The notes beneath the pieces are model-generated. The model was not told where the DNA came from. It ran no database searches and was given only the letters and a program-made list of their open reading frames with translations. DNA of 64,000 bases from Clostridia bacterium (lineage in GTDB: Bacteria > Bacillota > Clostridia > Christensenellales > CAG-138), in NCBI GenBank assembly GCA_016292635.1, contig JAEDIC010000005.1, forward strand, positions 34,045 through 98,044. Direction: 5' to 3'. Every line of letters begins with the position of its first letter. Within the stretch, counting starts at the first letter, position 1. This document shows positions 46,753-57,943 of the stretch, one piece after another. Position numbers and translations under genes: made by a program.

Positions 46753-48920
46753 TGCCTCAGAGTGTAACACCCAAAAACATAACGGATGTTAAGCTGTATT
46801 CAAAGAAATACACCCAATTTCGCGGCGTAGACTTTTCGACGGATCCCACGCAGGTAGCGGATTACCGTTCACCCTATGCGCTCAATCTCGTCTCCGACCT
46901 CGCCGGTTTCCCCGAGAAGCGCCCCGGATGGCGTAAATTGCAGCAGAGGCAGGGCAGGATAAACGGTATTCACTATGCTGTATTCGCGTCCGGTGCCGCA
47001 ATGCGCTTTGTCCATGCGGCAAACAAACTGTTCACATGGGACGGCACTGAAATATATTCAGACATGGCAGACGCCCGAAGCGCAGCATTTGCACATGGCG
47101 GCAAACTGTACCTCATGGACGGTAAGAAATACCGCGTCATAATCGAAACAGACGGGGTATACACCGTGGCCAACGTGGAGGACGGCGCAAACTTTATTCC
47201 GACCACAAGCATCGGCATGACCCCAACGGGCGGCGGCATAGCGTTTGAGGGCGTCAATATGCTTTCTGCGCAGCGTAAGAACTCATTCATGGCAGACGGC
47301 CGATCAACCACCTTCCAGCTTGATACCAAAGAACTGGACAGCGTAGACGGCGTAAAAGTAGACGGCGAAACCTACACAGCCACAGCCGGCTGGACGCGCA
47401 CGGAATCCGGGATAATATCTTTTACTCCCGACGCCGCGCCCACCGGGGAAGGCGTATACCTTGATATACACGGGCGGATATATATCTGCACCGACGCTGA
47501 AGGAAAAAATCTTACCACCCTTGCGGCAAGCACCAGAGCCAGCTTTAAATTGACGGATGAGAAAGAAGAAACCGGAACCTATTATAAGGCCAAGCAAACC
47601 ACAGAAGAAGCGGCGCCCACCATTGCGGCAACGCTTGAGGCTAACACCTATACCCTGACTGACCCAAAGACCTATGTTGTGGATCTTACAAAGGGCACGG
47701 TGGACTTTGCGCTGCCCCCAAAGGATGGAGACGGCATAGACACCGTTGTTATCCAGCTGAGCAAAGCAATAGAAGGATATTCCGACAGGGTTAATAAGTG
47801 TACCATATTCGCCTTCTTTGGATTCAACAACGACAACCGCGTATTTATATCCGGCAACCCCGATTATAAAAATTGGGACTGGCAGAGTGGGCTTGATGAT
47901 CCTACATACTTTCCCGACACCGGATATACCAAGATAGGCTCCGACACATCTGCCATCATGGGATACCTTAAACAGTATAATACCCTGACCATTGTTAAAA
48001 CCGACAATGAACAGGATGCGGAAGTGTTTCTGCGTACTGCCCAGATGGAATCGGATGGAACCGTTATTTTTCCGCTGCAGCAGGGAATCAAAGGCGTAGG
48101 CGCCATAAGCAAGTACGCGTTTGCCAACCTCAGGGACGATCCCTTATTTCTTGCCCGAGAGGGAGTGTTTGCCATCGCTTCTACGTCCGTACAGCTTGAG
48201 CGCACCGTACAGGACAGATCGTACTTTGTAAACCCCGTACTCACAACCGAATCGAATCTGTCGGAGGCCGTGGCGGCTGTATGGAATGGCTACTATATTC
48301 TCTGCATCAACGGGCGGGCCTATGTGGCCGACAGCCGAAAGAGAACAGCCCAGACCGGCACCGGCGCCACCTACTCCGAATCCGGCAGCTACATTCAGTA
48401 CAGCTATGAGTGGTACTACTGGCAGAACATCCCCGCGAGAGTGATATGCGAATTCGACGGGGAGCTCTGGTTTGGAACGGATGATGGATATGTGTGCAAA
48501 TTCAATACCGACATATCCACCATGGCAAGGTACAACGACGACGGCGCCCCGATTCTTTCCCGATGGGCCACCAAGATGGATGACTACGGTACTATAGTAC
48601 GCAGGAAGACACTCACTAAGAAAGGCTGCGGTGTAATGATAAAACCCTACACCCGTTCGTCCGTCACCGTATACACATCAACAGACAGAACCCATGAGGC
48701 AAAGATACAGTATGCCACCATGGACATACTGGATTTTTCCGACATAGATTTTTCTCGAATCACTTTCAATACTCTGGACACCCCGCAGGTAGTACCGCTT
48801 AACAAAAAGGTTAAGAAATTCATTGTCCTTCAGCTCATCTTTGAAAACAACGTCAAGGACGAAGGCTTTGGTATTTACGGCGTTCAAACGCAGTACGCCG
48901 TTGGCGGGTATGTCAAGTAA
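46752..48920 (+). CDS. Tail nozzle protein, copy B
   Basis: Identical to 10030-12198 (722 aa). Confidence 0.7.
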   Translation: MPQSVTPKNITDVKLYSKKYTQFRGVDFSTDPTQVADYRSPYALNLVSDLAGFPEKRPGWRKLQQRQGRINGIHYAVFASGAAMRFVHAANKLFTWDGTEIYSDMADARSAAFAHGGKLYLMDGKKYRVIIETDGVYTVANVEDGANFIPTTSIGMTPTGGGIAFEGVNMLSAQRKNSFMADGRSTTFQLDTKELDSVDGVKVDGETYTATAGWTRTESGIISFTPDAAPTGEGVYLDIHGRIYICTDAEGKNLTTLAASTRASFKLTDEKEETGTYYKAKQTTEEAAPTIAATLEANTYTLTDPKTYVVDLTKGTVDFALPPKDGDGIDTVVIQLSKAIEGYSDRVNKCTIFAFFGFNNDNRVFISGNPDYKNWDWQSGLDDPTYFPDTGYTKIGSDTSAIMGYLKQYNTLTIVKTDNEQDAEVFLRTAQMESDGTVIFPLQQGIKGVGAISKYAFANLRDDPLFLAREGVFAIASTSVQLERTVQDRSYFVNPVLTTESNLSEAVAAVWNGYYILCINGRAYVADSRKRTAQTGTGATYSESGSYIQYSYEWYYWQNIPARVICEFDGELWFGTDDGYVCKFNTDISTMARYNDDGAPILSRWATKMDDYGTIVRRKTLTKKGCGVMIKPYTRSSVTVYTSTDRTHEAKIQYATMDILDFSDIDFSRITFNTLDTPQVVPLNKKVKKFIVLQLIFENNVKDEGFGIYGVQTQYAVGGYVK

Positions 48921-48930
48921 GGAGGAAAAC

Positions 48931-49938
48931 ATGGCGATAGAAAACGCGAACAATATACAAAATGCTCTGGACAGTATAAGGCAGAGATTACTGGCGAACC
49001 GTGCAACGCAGATAAAAACTAATGCAAGCTCAACTCCGATATCTGCCGCCGCGACCCCGGCAGCACCCGCTGCAGCAACAAATACACCAGCTGCGGCAAC
49101 GCCCACTACGGGTAAAACTTACACCGTGGGCGGCAACTACGCCGTGGACAATTCCGCGTATACCTCGGGTACTGACTCCAACGCTGTAGCTCTACGAGCC
49201 TATGATAATCAGCTGAAATCATTTCAAACTGCACTTCAGGCTGCATACGACTCTCAGGCTGCAGCTAACATAGCCGCTCAGAACAAGGTAAAAGGCCAGT
49301 TCGATGCTGCACGTTCAAATGCCTACACCAATGCACGGCTGTCTGCGATTGGCAATAATGAACGATTAGCAGCTCTTGGCCTTGCCGGTAATATTTATGA
49401 CCACGCACGCAGCGGCACCTCTGAAACCAACAGGATCGCACAGGATATAGCTATGCGCAAGTCTCTCTCCGCCCTTGATCAGGGACAGGCGGACGCATAC
49501 AGCGAGTATCAGCTTGCCCTGCTGCAGGCCCAGAAGGAAGCCGACATGAACTATGCCAACAAAGTGGCGGAAGTGGAGGCGGCAAAAATTCCTTATCAGG
49601 TTGCTCTTGCGCAGGCCCTTGCCACAGTATCCGGCGGTGGAGGCGGTGGAGGAAGCGCCAGAACCTACGCCAGTTCGTCCAGCAAAAAGAGAAGCAGCGG
49701 AGGCGGCGGTAATAACGGATCCGGAGGGAACAGCGGAAGCGCCGTTCAGGATATCTTGACTAAGGCGGCAACAGCGGCCGCCAAGACGTCCGGTACAAAT
49801 TCAAAACAGAATGCTGCAGCAAACGCGGCGGCAAATGCCATAAGGACATATGGAAACAACCTAAGCAATTCAGACGCAGCCAAGGCGGCGGCCCTTGTAA
49901 GTGAACTTAATTATAAAATGAGTGGCATGTACAAATAG
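48931..49938 (+). CDS. Ala-Gly-rich ejection protein, copy B
   Basis: Identical to 12209-13216, including the poly-Gly linker. Confidence 0.6.
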   Translation: MAIENANNIQNALDSIRQRLLANRATQIKTNASSTPISAAATPAAPAAATNTPAAATPTTGKTYTVGGNYAVDNSAYTSGTDSNAVALRAYDNQLKSFQTALQAAYDSQAAANIAAQNKVKGQFDAARSNAYTNARLSAIGNNERLAALGLAGNIYDHARSGTSETNRIAQDIAMRKSLSALDQGQADAYSEYQLALLQAQKEADMNYANKVAEVEAAKIPYQVALAQALATVSGGGGGGGSARTYASSSSKKRSSGGGGNNGSGGNSGSAVQDILTKAATAAAKTSGTNSKQNAAANAAANAIRTYGNNLSNSDAAKAAALVSELNYKMSGMYK

Positions 49939-49946
49939 GAGATAAC

Positions 49947-52900
49947 ATGGCGGATAAAAGGGATTATATAAGCAAGGGAGCGGCCTCGATACTTGCCCAA
50001 GCTGGACGGAGCCAAGCCTCACCTGACAGCAAGAATAAATCTACGCCAAGCAATAGTGGGCAGACATCTGTCCCGAGCGGTAACAGTTATATCGACAAAG
50101 GAACTCGAGACATACTATGGGCGGCGGGGCGGATTACACCCCAAACTGAAGCGAGCAACCGGGCGGCAGAACAGGAAAGGCTTAACGCCGCTGCCGACGC
50201 TGCAAAAAAGGCGTACGAAGATTATCTCAAATCCGCTGCCAACCGTCAGCATCAGAAAACATGGGGCAGACAGTCCGAAGAAGCACGAAACCTGTTTAAT
50301 CAGTACAACACGGCCATGCAGGAGCGGGACGCCTACGCCAACCAAAGCAAGCTTCAGAATTTTGCTGACATGGCTGTCGGCCTTAAAAACAACACCGCCA
50401 TTAAGTCCGAAGTGGACAAACAGCGGGCAGTAAACCTCGGCACATCAAAAACCGGCGACACGCCGGGGGAGAAGGGTTTAGCTTTCCTCCGGAACGTAAC
50501 CACCGAAGCCCAGCGTCAACAGAAAATGGGCTATTCCACGTGGGATACAGAAAAGTATCAGGCCATGAGAGACGATGAAGCGGAAGTGTATAACCGCCTT
50601 GTCAAAAATGGCTATGAAAAGGAAGCGCAGGAATTTCTCGACGCCTTGGACAGCACCCTGAATTATCGCGTAACCGTATCCCGCACCGACAAAGCCCGTC
50701 AGGCCGCGCAGGATGGTATATTAGGCGGCATAGGCGCAAGTGCGGGATCTACACTGCTTAACCTTCTCGGTACCGGCGCACAGGCGGAATTGGCTGCAAT
50801 ACGGGCCATGCGGAACGATGAAGCTATAGATCCTTACGCAGAGGAGATGTACGGCAGGAATCTTTCATCCACCCTCCGCGGAACTGTATCTGAATCTATA
50901 GGCAACTGGGCGGCGACGCTACCTGTTCCCGATCAGAGTCTTGCTGTGCAGAGCGGAAAGTTCGCCGCAATGCCCGTTGAGCGGCAGCAGGAAAGCAACC
51001 GTAAAATAGCCGAATTTCTGTACAACACAGGCATGAGCATGGTGGATATGGTGGCCATGTCCCCCATGGGCTCCACTGGTATGTCTCTTATCATGGGAAC
51101 CAACGCCGCAGCGGACAGCCTCATAGACGCAAAGAACCGCGGCCTTTCGGATGAGCAGGCCATGACCATAAGCATCATATCCGGCGCAGCGGAAGTCATT
51201 GCTGAGAAGTATTCCCTCGACCGCCTGTTCGATGGCAAGATTGCTGTATCCAGCCTTAAAAACGCTCTCATACAGGGCGGCGTGGAAGCCTCTGAGGAAG
51301 CCGTTACGGAGCTTGCCAACACTCTGGCCGATGTATTTGTATTGGGCAACCAGAGCGCCTTTGAGGAGGCCATAACCGCATACATGGAACAGGGCATGGA
51401 CTACCAGCAAGCGCAGAATAAGGCTTTTGTTGATGTTCTTGCAGATATAGCAGCTGCAGGCGCTGGCGGATTCCTCTCCGGCTTTGTAATGGGCGGCGCT
51501 GTGGACGTCGTAAATACCCGCTCCCAGGGTAAGAGCATAATCGACCAGACCGCCCAGACCTTTATCAAGCAGGGCCAGACCCCGGAGCAGGCGCAGCAGA
51601 GCGCCATTGACTACCTCAAAGAGGAACTCCGAGCCGTAGGCGCACTGGCAGACGAAGGCACAGTTGCTTATGAGCTGTCCCAGCACACCGGAGATATGAG
51701 CACCGGCGATATAGGCAGGGCATATATGGCAAACCGGGAACAGATACAAAACATCGTATCCAGCGGCAAAGCTAAATACACATCCGATGAACTCGCCGCC
51801 TTTACCCCGGCAACTCAGCAGGAAGCCATGCAGATGGACGCAACGTCCCCGCAAAACCTCCGGCGCTATCAATCTGAGATTACCGCGGCGCTTAACGGCG
51901 AAATGGATTCCGACCAAATGGTCGTATTAGGTAGACCTTCCCAAATTCTGGGGCAGTATATGAACCCTGACAATCCGCTCATGCTTGCCCAGAGCGTAAT
52001 AAAAAAAGTGTCCGCCGAAGATGGCAAACACCAGCTGAATAGAATCATTTTGGATGAGCTACCCTATCAGTTTGACGCCCCCGTGGCTATCACGGGCAAC
52101 ACCGTAAAACACGAAGAAGCGGGCGACAACAGCATTGTTGTGTGGACCGATTGGCAGGTGGACGGGCAGGATCCTATTGTCGCCCCTATAAGAATAGACG
52201 CGAAAGGCAATATCGGATTATACAATAACGTAAACTCCGCATTTCCTCTATACAATCCGGACTATATGGCAGAAATGCTGCGGGACGGCAATGTCCTTTA
52301 CACAAGGGGAAATGAAAACATCCTCGATCTTCTGGCACAGGGGCGAAAAGTGCCCGAGCGGAAAACCGAGGATGTTTCTATTGATAGTATATCCGAAAAC
52401 CCCGATCCTGTCAACATTCCTCAGCGCATATCCGAGCTGAAAAAGCAATACGACGCGCTTCCTCTGCAGGATTCCCGGGAAGGCATAGAAATACGGCGCA
52501 AAATAGACGACCTGCTGGCTGAAATGGAAACCAAGCCCTTGCAGACGGGCGGCACCGATGTGCAGGACAATATCGGCGGCAACGACCCCGTCCCGGAAGA
52601 AGTCAAAAACAGCATGAAAGACAAAAAGCCGCAGGAGCGCCGTCATGAAGCGCTTAAGAGGCGGCTCAATCTTCCCCAGGCTGTTGTGGCCAAGATTGAG
52701 GCCCTTGCAAATGTTGGCGGAAGCGTTGCGGACGCAATAAATGTTGCTCCGAACGAAAACCCTGAATCCGTAACCAGATACTACGAATCCTATAAACAAC
52801 TCAGGGGGACCTCCAACGCCGCATCAGATTACCGTAAATCCGTACTGAACAGGCGGTATGAGGTCATCAAAAACGCTGTGGGAGATACCCTGTGGAAATG

Positions 52901-55883
52901 GAAGGATAAAAAGACCGGCTTGGCTTATTCCCGCATGACCCAGGAACGCATTATACGGGAAATCGCAAAGGATGACCCCGAAACTGCAGCCTGGATAACG
53001 GATAACATCTTCCAGCCTGTACACGTAAACGAAGCTGCCCGTACCCGCTGGGCTAATCAGTACGCCGAACGCGCCAAAGCCCACAACATGACCAAGGCAG
53101 AAAACAAATTCGTGCATATTCTTATTACCGAGCGAGATCTCAGTCAGCGCCTTATGGACGCAGAGAACAAGCCCGGTAAAAAGCCTGAAAGGGAAATGCA
53201 GCAGATGGAGGCGGCTCTGGATAAAGTCCGCAGGGATAAAGCGGATTTTATAGCTGCAGATCCTTCGCTGGATGAAACTCGCTGCAATGCCATAGCAGAC
53301 GACTTCCTTGCAATGTACCGCGAGATATACGAAAAACTCACCGGTATTCAGCTGAAGAACGGCATGCCCGTTACGGATTACCGCAGCACCTATGCCCCAC
53401 TGGTCAAGGAAGACAAGACCGGCAAAAACGTAGCCTCATATCTTGGGATAGAACTGAAGACACAGGATATCCCCACAAACATTGCGGGCCTTACTGAATT
53501 TTTCAAGCCCGGCAAGCCCTGGTTTTCTCACGATCTTTCCCGAAGCCCCGGGTATTCCACCTCTTACGATATGCTTGGCGGCTTAGATGAATACCTTAAG
53601 TCCTCCGGCGACATCATATTCCACACCGACGACATACAGAACGTCCGCATGCTGGAAAGCGTTATCCGTGAGGCCACCACACCGGAAGGCCGGGCGGAAA
53701 CCGTCAAAGACTGGATCGACGCAGGTATAACCGGCGAAGAGCTTAACGCCAAACTTCAAAACGAACAGCTGGAAGGTACGTCCCTTTCAAACTATGTCCG
53801 CAACCTGCAGGAGTACGGCAACCTTTTAGCCAACAAAAAAAGCTCCCTTGACCGTGGGTTTGAGTATGGAATTGGTCGCGGCCTTTACCGGACCATGAAC
53901 AACATTAAGGCCAAGATTACTTCAAATGTGCTGGGCGGCAACGTATCCGTTGTACTCTCTCAGGTAATCCCTCTTACCCAGGCTGTTAGCGTGGTATCCG
54001 GAAAGAATTTGCTCCGCGGCATAGAGGAAGCGGGCAAAGCCTATGTAAATGACGATGGTTTTAATGACCGTTCAACCTTTATCACCAATCGCATAGGATA
54101 CAAAAATGTGGCTTTTAAAGATACGGTGCAAAAGATAACCGAAGCCGTGGCAAAGCCCTTTGATATCGTGGATGAGGTTGTAGCCTCTGCCATAGTCCGA
54201 GGAAGATACTACGACAACATAGCAAAAGGTATGAGCGAAACCAAGGCTATGCAGGACGCTGACAGAGTAGCCGCTGCCCTTATCGCCGACCGCTCCAAGG
54301 GTGCATTACCCACAATATTCGGCAGCAAGAACCCGCTTTCCACCCTCTTTACCATGTTTCAGGTTGAATCGAACAACCAGATAGACTTCTTGCTTAAGGA
54401 CCTCAAAATCGAAGCAGCGAAGGACACGAGCAAAAACATGGGTGCCGCCTATGCCTTGGCGCTGTCAAAGGCATTCATCCTTGGCTTTATGTATGATGAG
54501 GCTCGTAAGCTGCTGGGACTGAGCGCCAATGCCTTTGACCCAATAAACTGGCTCCGTGATGCCTCGGAGGAAATCCGCAAAGGCATAGACGATGAACAGA
54601 GCATATCTGAAACCGTGGGCAACATCTTGGATAACACCCGCGAACAGATTCCCTTCATCGGCGGCGGACGTTACGGATCCATTTACGAAAACGCCCTGCC
54701 CAAATTTGGCAAGATTGCCGATGCTGTGCAGGACGCTGAGGGAATGGAGGAGAACGCCGGTAAGTACATAGCCCAGACAGCCATCGAGGAGCTTTCCAAA
54801 CCCGTCCTATACCTTGGCCTACCTACGGGCGGTGCACAGCTTAAAAAGACCGCACAGGCGGTCAAGGCCCTTGCCGATGGCGGCTCATACAAGATAAACA
54901 ACCAGGGCGAGAAGCGCCTGCAGTACACCGTAGATCCCACGCTTGGCAACATAGCGGGCGGCATCCTGTTCGGTAAAGGTGGGTTCAAAGAGAATAAGGA
55001 ATGGAAGACATCCGGTTTCGACTCCTTCTCCACCAAAGAGCAGGACGCATTCCAGAGCCTCAAAGGCCATGGCGGCAATGCATCGCAGTTTGGAGAATAC
55101 CGAACCATCTATAGAAACATGGTGGAAGCGGATAACGAAAAGAATACCGCCCTCAGGGAGCGGCGAGACGAAATTCTCATGGGCAATCCTGCCTTGACGT
55201 CCGCCGAAGCCATGGAGCGTGCCGAAATGGATCTCGGATATACCCAGCAGAACAGCGCACTAAAGTGGGCACAGCAGATATCCCGCGACAGCTCATTGAC
55301 GGACGAACAAAAAGCCGACCTCATTACCCTTGCCGACCTTGGCGCCGATGACATCGAAGATCTTCGCGCCCTCACAAATTTCGGGGTTCCGGTATCTGAC
55401 TATGTAAGCATAATAACCACCCTTGCCGGCGAGGAATCCATAACCTCTGACGTTAAGAAAAAAGTATCACAGCAAATCTTTGATACTCGTGGCCTTACAG
55501 TTGAGCAGAAGACCGCTCTTGCCCGCAAGACCATCGGAGATGACTGGATAGTAGACTATTCGTCACAGGCAGCCCATGAGCTTACCATAATAGGCAAAAG
55601 CGTATATAACGATTGGCAAGAATTAAAAACTGCATACGGTGTATCGGCAGCCGCGTTCCTGCAGTATTACAAAGAAAAGGACACAGTCAAGGGCGATTTG
55701 ATACCTGGCACCACCGACAAATATGTTTCAAACTCAAAGAAAGCGAAGTTGGTCAACCTCATAGAGAGCCTTGATGCTCCTGAACCTTTTAAGGAATATG
55801 TGTGGTACAAGGTATACGAGAAAGACTATTCGACAAGGTTCAGCGGAATCAAACAGATTGACGGCGTATGGCAGCCTGACTAA
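49947..55883 (+). CDS. Giant internal virion protein (1978 aa), copy B
   Basis: Identical to 13225-19161 with both N-terminal repeats and the LPD38-like segment; no length change between copies. Confidence 0.7.
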   Translation: MADKRDYISKGAASILAQAGRSQASPDSKNKSTPSNSGQTSVPSGNSYIDKGTRDILWAAGRITPQTEASNRAAEQERLNAAADAAKKAYEDYLKSAANRQHQKTWGRQSEEARNLFNQYNTAMQERDAYANQSKLQNFADMAVGLKNNTAIKSEVDKQRAVNLGTSKTGDTPGEKGLAFLRNVTTEAQRQQKMGYSTWDTEKYQAMRDDEAEVYNRLVKNGYEKEAQEFLDALDSTLNYRVTVSRTDKARQAAQDGILGGIGASAGSTLLNLLGTGAQAELAAIRAMRNDEAIDPYAEEMYGRNLSSTLRGTVSESIGNWAATLPVPDQSLAVQSGKFAAMPVERQQESNRKIAEFLYNTGMSMVDMVAMSPMGSTGMSLIMGTNAAADSLIDAKNRGLSDEQAMTISIISGAAEVIAEKYSLDRLFDGKIAVSSLKNALIQGGVEASEEAVTELANTLADVFVLGNQSAFEEAITAYMEQGMDYQQAQNKAFVDVLADIAAAGAGGFLSGFVMGGAVDVVNTRSQGKSIIDQTAQTFIKQGQTPEQAQQSAIDYLKEELRAVGALADEGTVAYELSQHTGDMSTGDIGRAYMANREQIQNIVSSGKAKYTSDELAAFTPATQQEAMQMDATSPQNLRRYQSEITAALNGEMDSDQMVVLGRPSQILGQYMNPDNPLMLAQSVIKKVSAEDGKHQLNRIILDELPYQFDAPVAITGNTVKHEEAGDNSIVVWTDWQVDGQDPIVAPIRIDAKGNIGLYNNVNSAFPLYNPDYMAEMLRDGNVLYTRGNENILDLLAQGRKVPERKTEDVSIDSISENPDPVNIPQRISELKKQYDALPLQDSREGIEIRRKIDDLLAEMETKPLQTGGTDVQDNIGGNDPVPEEVKNSMKDKKPQERRHEALKRRLNLPQAVVAKIEALANVGGSVADAINVAPNENPESVTRYYESYKQLRGTSNAASDYRKSVLNRRYEVIKNAVGDTLWKWKDKKTGLAYSRMTQERIIREIAKDDPETAAWITDNIFQPVHVNEAARTRWANQYAERAKAHNMTKAENKFVHILITERDLSQRLMDAENKPGKKPEREMQQMEAALDKVRRDKADFIAADPSLDETRCNAIADDFLAMYREIYEKLTGIQLKNGMPVTDYRSTYAPLVKEDKTGKNVASYLGIELKTQDIPTNIAGLTEFFKPGKPWFSHDLSRSPGYSTSYDMLGGLDEYLKSSGDIIFHTDDIQNVRMLESVIREATTPEGRAETVKDWIDAGITGEELNAKLQNEQLEGTSLSNYVRNLQEYGNLLANKKSSLDRGFEYGIGRGLYRTMNNIKAKITSNVLGGNVSVVLSQVIPLTQAVSVVSGKNLLRGIEEAGKAYVNDDGFNDRSTFITNRIGYKNVAFKDTVQKITEAVAKPFDIVDEVVASAIVRGRYYDNIAKGMSETKAMQDADRVAAALIADRSKGALPTIFGSKNPLSTLFTMFQVESNNQIDFLLKDLKIEAAKDTSKNMGAAYALALSKAFILGFMYDEARKLLGLSANAFDPINWLRDASEEIRKGIDDEQSISETVGNILDNTREQIPFIGGGRYGSIYENALPKFGKIADAVQDAEGMEENAGKYIAQTAIEELSKPVLYLGLPTGGAQLKKTAQAVKALADGGSYKINNQGEKRLQYTVDPTLGNIAGGILFGKGGFKENKEWKTSGFDSFSTKEQDAFQSLKGHGGNASQFGEYRTIYRNMVEADNEKNTALRERRDEILMGNPALTSAEAMERAEMDLGYTQQNSALKWAQQISRDSSLTDEQKADLITLADLGADDIEDLRALTNFGVPVSDYVSIITTLAGEESITSDVKKKVSQQIFDTRGLTVEQKTALARKTIGDDWIVDYSSQAAHELTIIGKSVYNDWQELKTAYGVSAAAFLQYYKEKDTVKGDLIPGTTDKYVSNSKKAKLVNLIESLDAPEPFKEYVWYKVYEKDYSTRFSGIKQIDGVWQPD

Positions 55884-55895
55884 GGAGGAAAAACA

Positions 55896-56762
55896 TTGAG
55901 TATAACAGACAACAAAATAACCACCTGGACAAACCCGATAGTCAACGAAGCGGACCGCCCTCAACGGTCCGCTTCTGATATGAAGGCGATATTTGACAGC
56001 AACAGTAATCAGCTTAAGGACGCCCTAAACGCCCTCATAGAAGCCCTTGCGGTAGGTGGCGCGGCAGATATCGGAATAACCGTTGACGGCCTCAGCGGCA
56101 AAACTGTATCCGACATAATAGCAGAGCTGAAAGGGATTACAGACGATATTGACAGCGCCGTGGACAACCTTGTCGCTACAGTGCTCCCCAAAGGCGACGG
56201 CAGCACCTTCCTCGCCAACGATGGCACATGGAAACTGCCCGCTGTAGGAGCCTCGGCAAATGGCCTCAAGCCCGGAGGTAAAGCCGGGGATGTTTATGTA
56301 AAGAAATCCGACACGGTATATGACGGCGAATGGAAGTCACCGGAGGAACTCGGTTTTGGCGATATGGCAACATCTACCTACGACACCAATCAGGACGGAA
56401 GAGTGGATGAGGCCGACTACGCAGAGGCCGCAGGCAACACCGAGCTGTTTGGAGGGAAGCCAATAACAGCGTTCGCCGCAGCGCCGATACTTCGCACTGC
56501 CACGTTGGGCGTAGCGCTGTGGACGGGCGCAGAAGCGCCGTTTTCTCAGACCATAACCGTTACGGGCGTAGTGGCTGACGTAAATAAGCAAGCTATATGG
56601 CCAACACCCCAGCCTGGATATATGGCAGCATGGGGGGCGGCCGGAATCGAATGTACGGCGCAGGACACAGACAGCCTAACATTTACGTGTGAATCAGCTC
56701 CCGAGAACGATATCCCCATACTCATCGTAATCGTAGAGGCGGCCAAGGAGGCAACAACATGA
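55896..56762 (+). CDS. Tail fibre/adaptor with EF-hand-like loop, copy B
   Basis: Identical to 19174-20040, TTG start after AGGAGGA. Confidence 0.68.
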   Translation: MSITDNKITTWTNPIVNEADRPQRSASDMKAIFDSNSNQLKDALNALIEALAVGGAADIGITVDGLSGKTVSDIIAELKGITDDIDSAVDNLVATVLPKGDGSTFLANDGTWKLPAVGASANGLKPGGKAGDVYVKKSDTVYDGEWKSPEELGFGDMATSTYDTNQDGRVDEADYAEAAGNTELFGGKPITAFAAAPILRTATLGVALWTGAEAPFSQTITVTGVVADVNKQAIWPTPQPGYMAAWGAAGIECTAQDTDSLTFTCESAPENDIPILIVIVEAAKEATT

Positions 56763-57682
56763 TTCTAAATACAATTATATACTCAAAAGATTATAGCGGT
56801 GGCGGGTTTCCTGACTTTTCATTTTCGGGTGAATACGCGCTTATAGATGATGGTGCAGGTAATTGGCGAATTAAATTTCTCACCGCCGGTGATTTCGTAT
56901 TAAACAAATCAATAACCGTTGATATATTTTGCGTTGGCGGCGGCGGTGGCGGCGGCGGTCTACAGGGCTCCGGTTATCACGGTGGTGGTGGCGGTGGCGG
57001 TGGCTATACACGAACAATAAGAAGCGTTGTTCTTGCTCCGGGTACATATCAAGTTGTTATAGGTAGTGGTGGCTCCGCAGGCGCAGCAGGTGGTACTTCA
57101 TCATTTGCCTCATTAGTTAGCGCCTCAGGCGGTGCCGCAGGTGGCTCACCAACAGACCCCTATAATACTAACGGAGGCCTCTGTGGTGGCGTAGGAGGTA
57201 ACGGAGGTTCTGGTGGAGGTAGTGGAGGTACAACCGGTAAGGATTATGCTGCCGCAGCAGGTGGAGCTGGTGGCGCTAATGGTTCTAACGGTGGTAATTA
57301 TGGTTCTACAGGTTATGGGGTAGGACAAATAGACAATACTTGGGAATTTGGCGAAGAAGGAACTGAATTATACTCTGGCGGTGGCGGTGGTGGTGGTGCA
57401 TTTTTTGCGGCTGTTAATTTTGGTGGTGCAGGTGGCGCTGGTGGATATCCCGATGCAATAAAAGGTGGCGGTGCTGGTGGTACGGCGGCGAACCCAACGG
57501 GCAGTAATGGTGCTGTGAGTTCTACAATAGGTGTCGGCGGTGGCGTAGGCGGTAGTGGTAGCGCTCAGGGTACTGGCGGTGGTGGCGGCGGCGGTATAGG
57601 AGGCGGTGGCGCTGGTGGCGGCCGTGCCTGCGGCGGTAGTGCTGGTTCGCAAGGTATCGTTATAATTCGTAACAGCCGGTAG
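56759..57682 (+). CDS. Glycine-rich tail fibre tip protein, copy B
   Basis: Identical to 20037-20960. Even its many short GGT/GGC repeats show no length difference between copies. Confidence 0.72.
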   Translation: MILNTIIYSKDYSGGGFPDFSFSGEYALIDDGAGNWRIKFLTAGDFVLNKSITVDIFCVGGGGGGGGLQGSGYHGGGGGGGGYTRTIRSVVLAPGTYQVVIGSGGSAGAAGGTSSFASLVSASGGAAGGSPTDPYNTNGGLCGGVGGNGGSGGGSGGTTGKDYAAAAGGAGGANGSNGGNYGSTGYGVGQIDNTWEFGEEGTELYSGGGGGGGAFFAAVNFGGAGGAGGYPDAIKGGGAGGTAANPTGSNGAVSSTIGVGGGVGGSGSAQGTGGGGGGGIGGGGAGGGRACGGSAGSQGIVIIRNSR

Positions 57683-57694
57683 GAGAGCTTTAAC

Positions 57695-57922
57695 ATGAGA
57701 TACGCATTAATAACTGACGGCATAGTCACAAACACCATTGCCCTTTTACCCTATAACGCATCGGATTTTCCTAACGCCGTAAGCATCGAAGGTCTGTCCG
57801 TACAAATAGGCGATACATACGTTGATGGGCGATTTTACCACAACAATGAGCCTGTATATAGCGAGCAAGAGCAGATTACAGATATGCAAGCTGCTCTTGC
57901 TATTTTGGGCTACACCGACTAA
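57695..57922 (+). CDS. Small tail-associated protein, copy B
   Basis: Identical to 20973-21200. Confidence 0.6.
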   Translation: MRYALITDGIVTNTIALLPYNASDFPNAVSIEGLSVQIGDTYVDGRFYHNNEPVYSEQEQITDMQAALAILGYTD

Positions 57923-57943
57923 AAAGAAAGAGAGAAAACACAC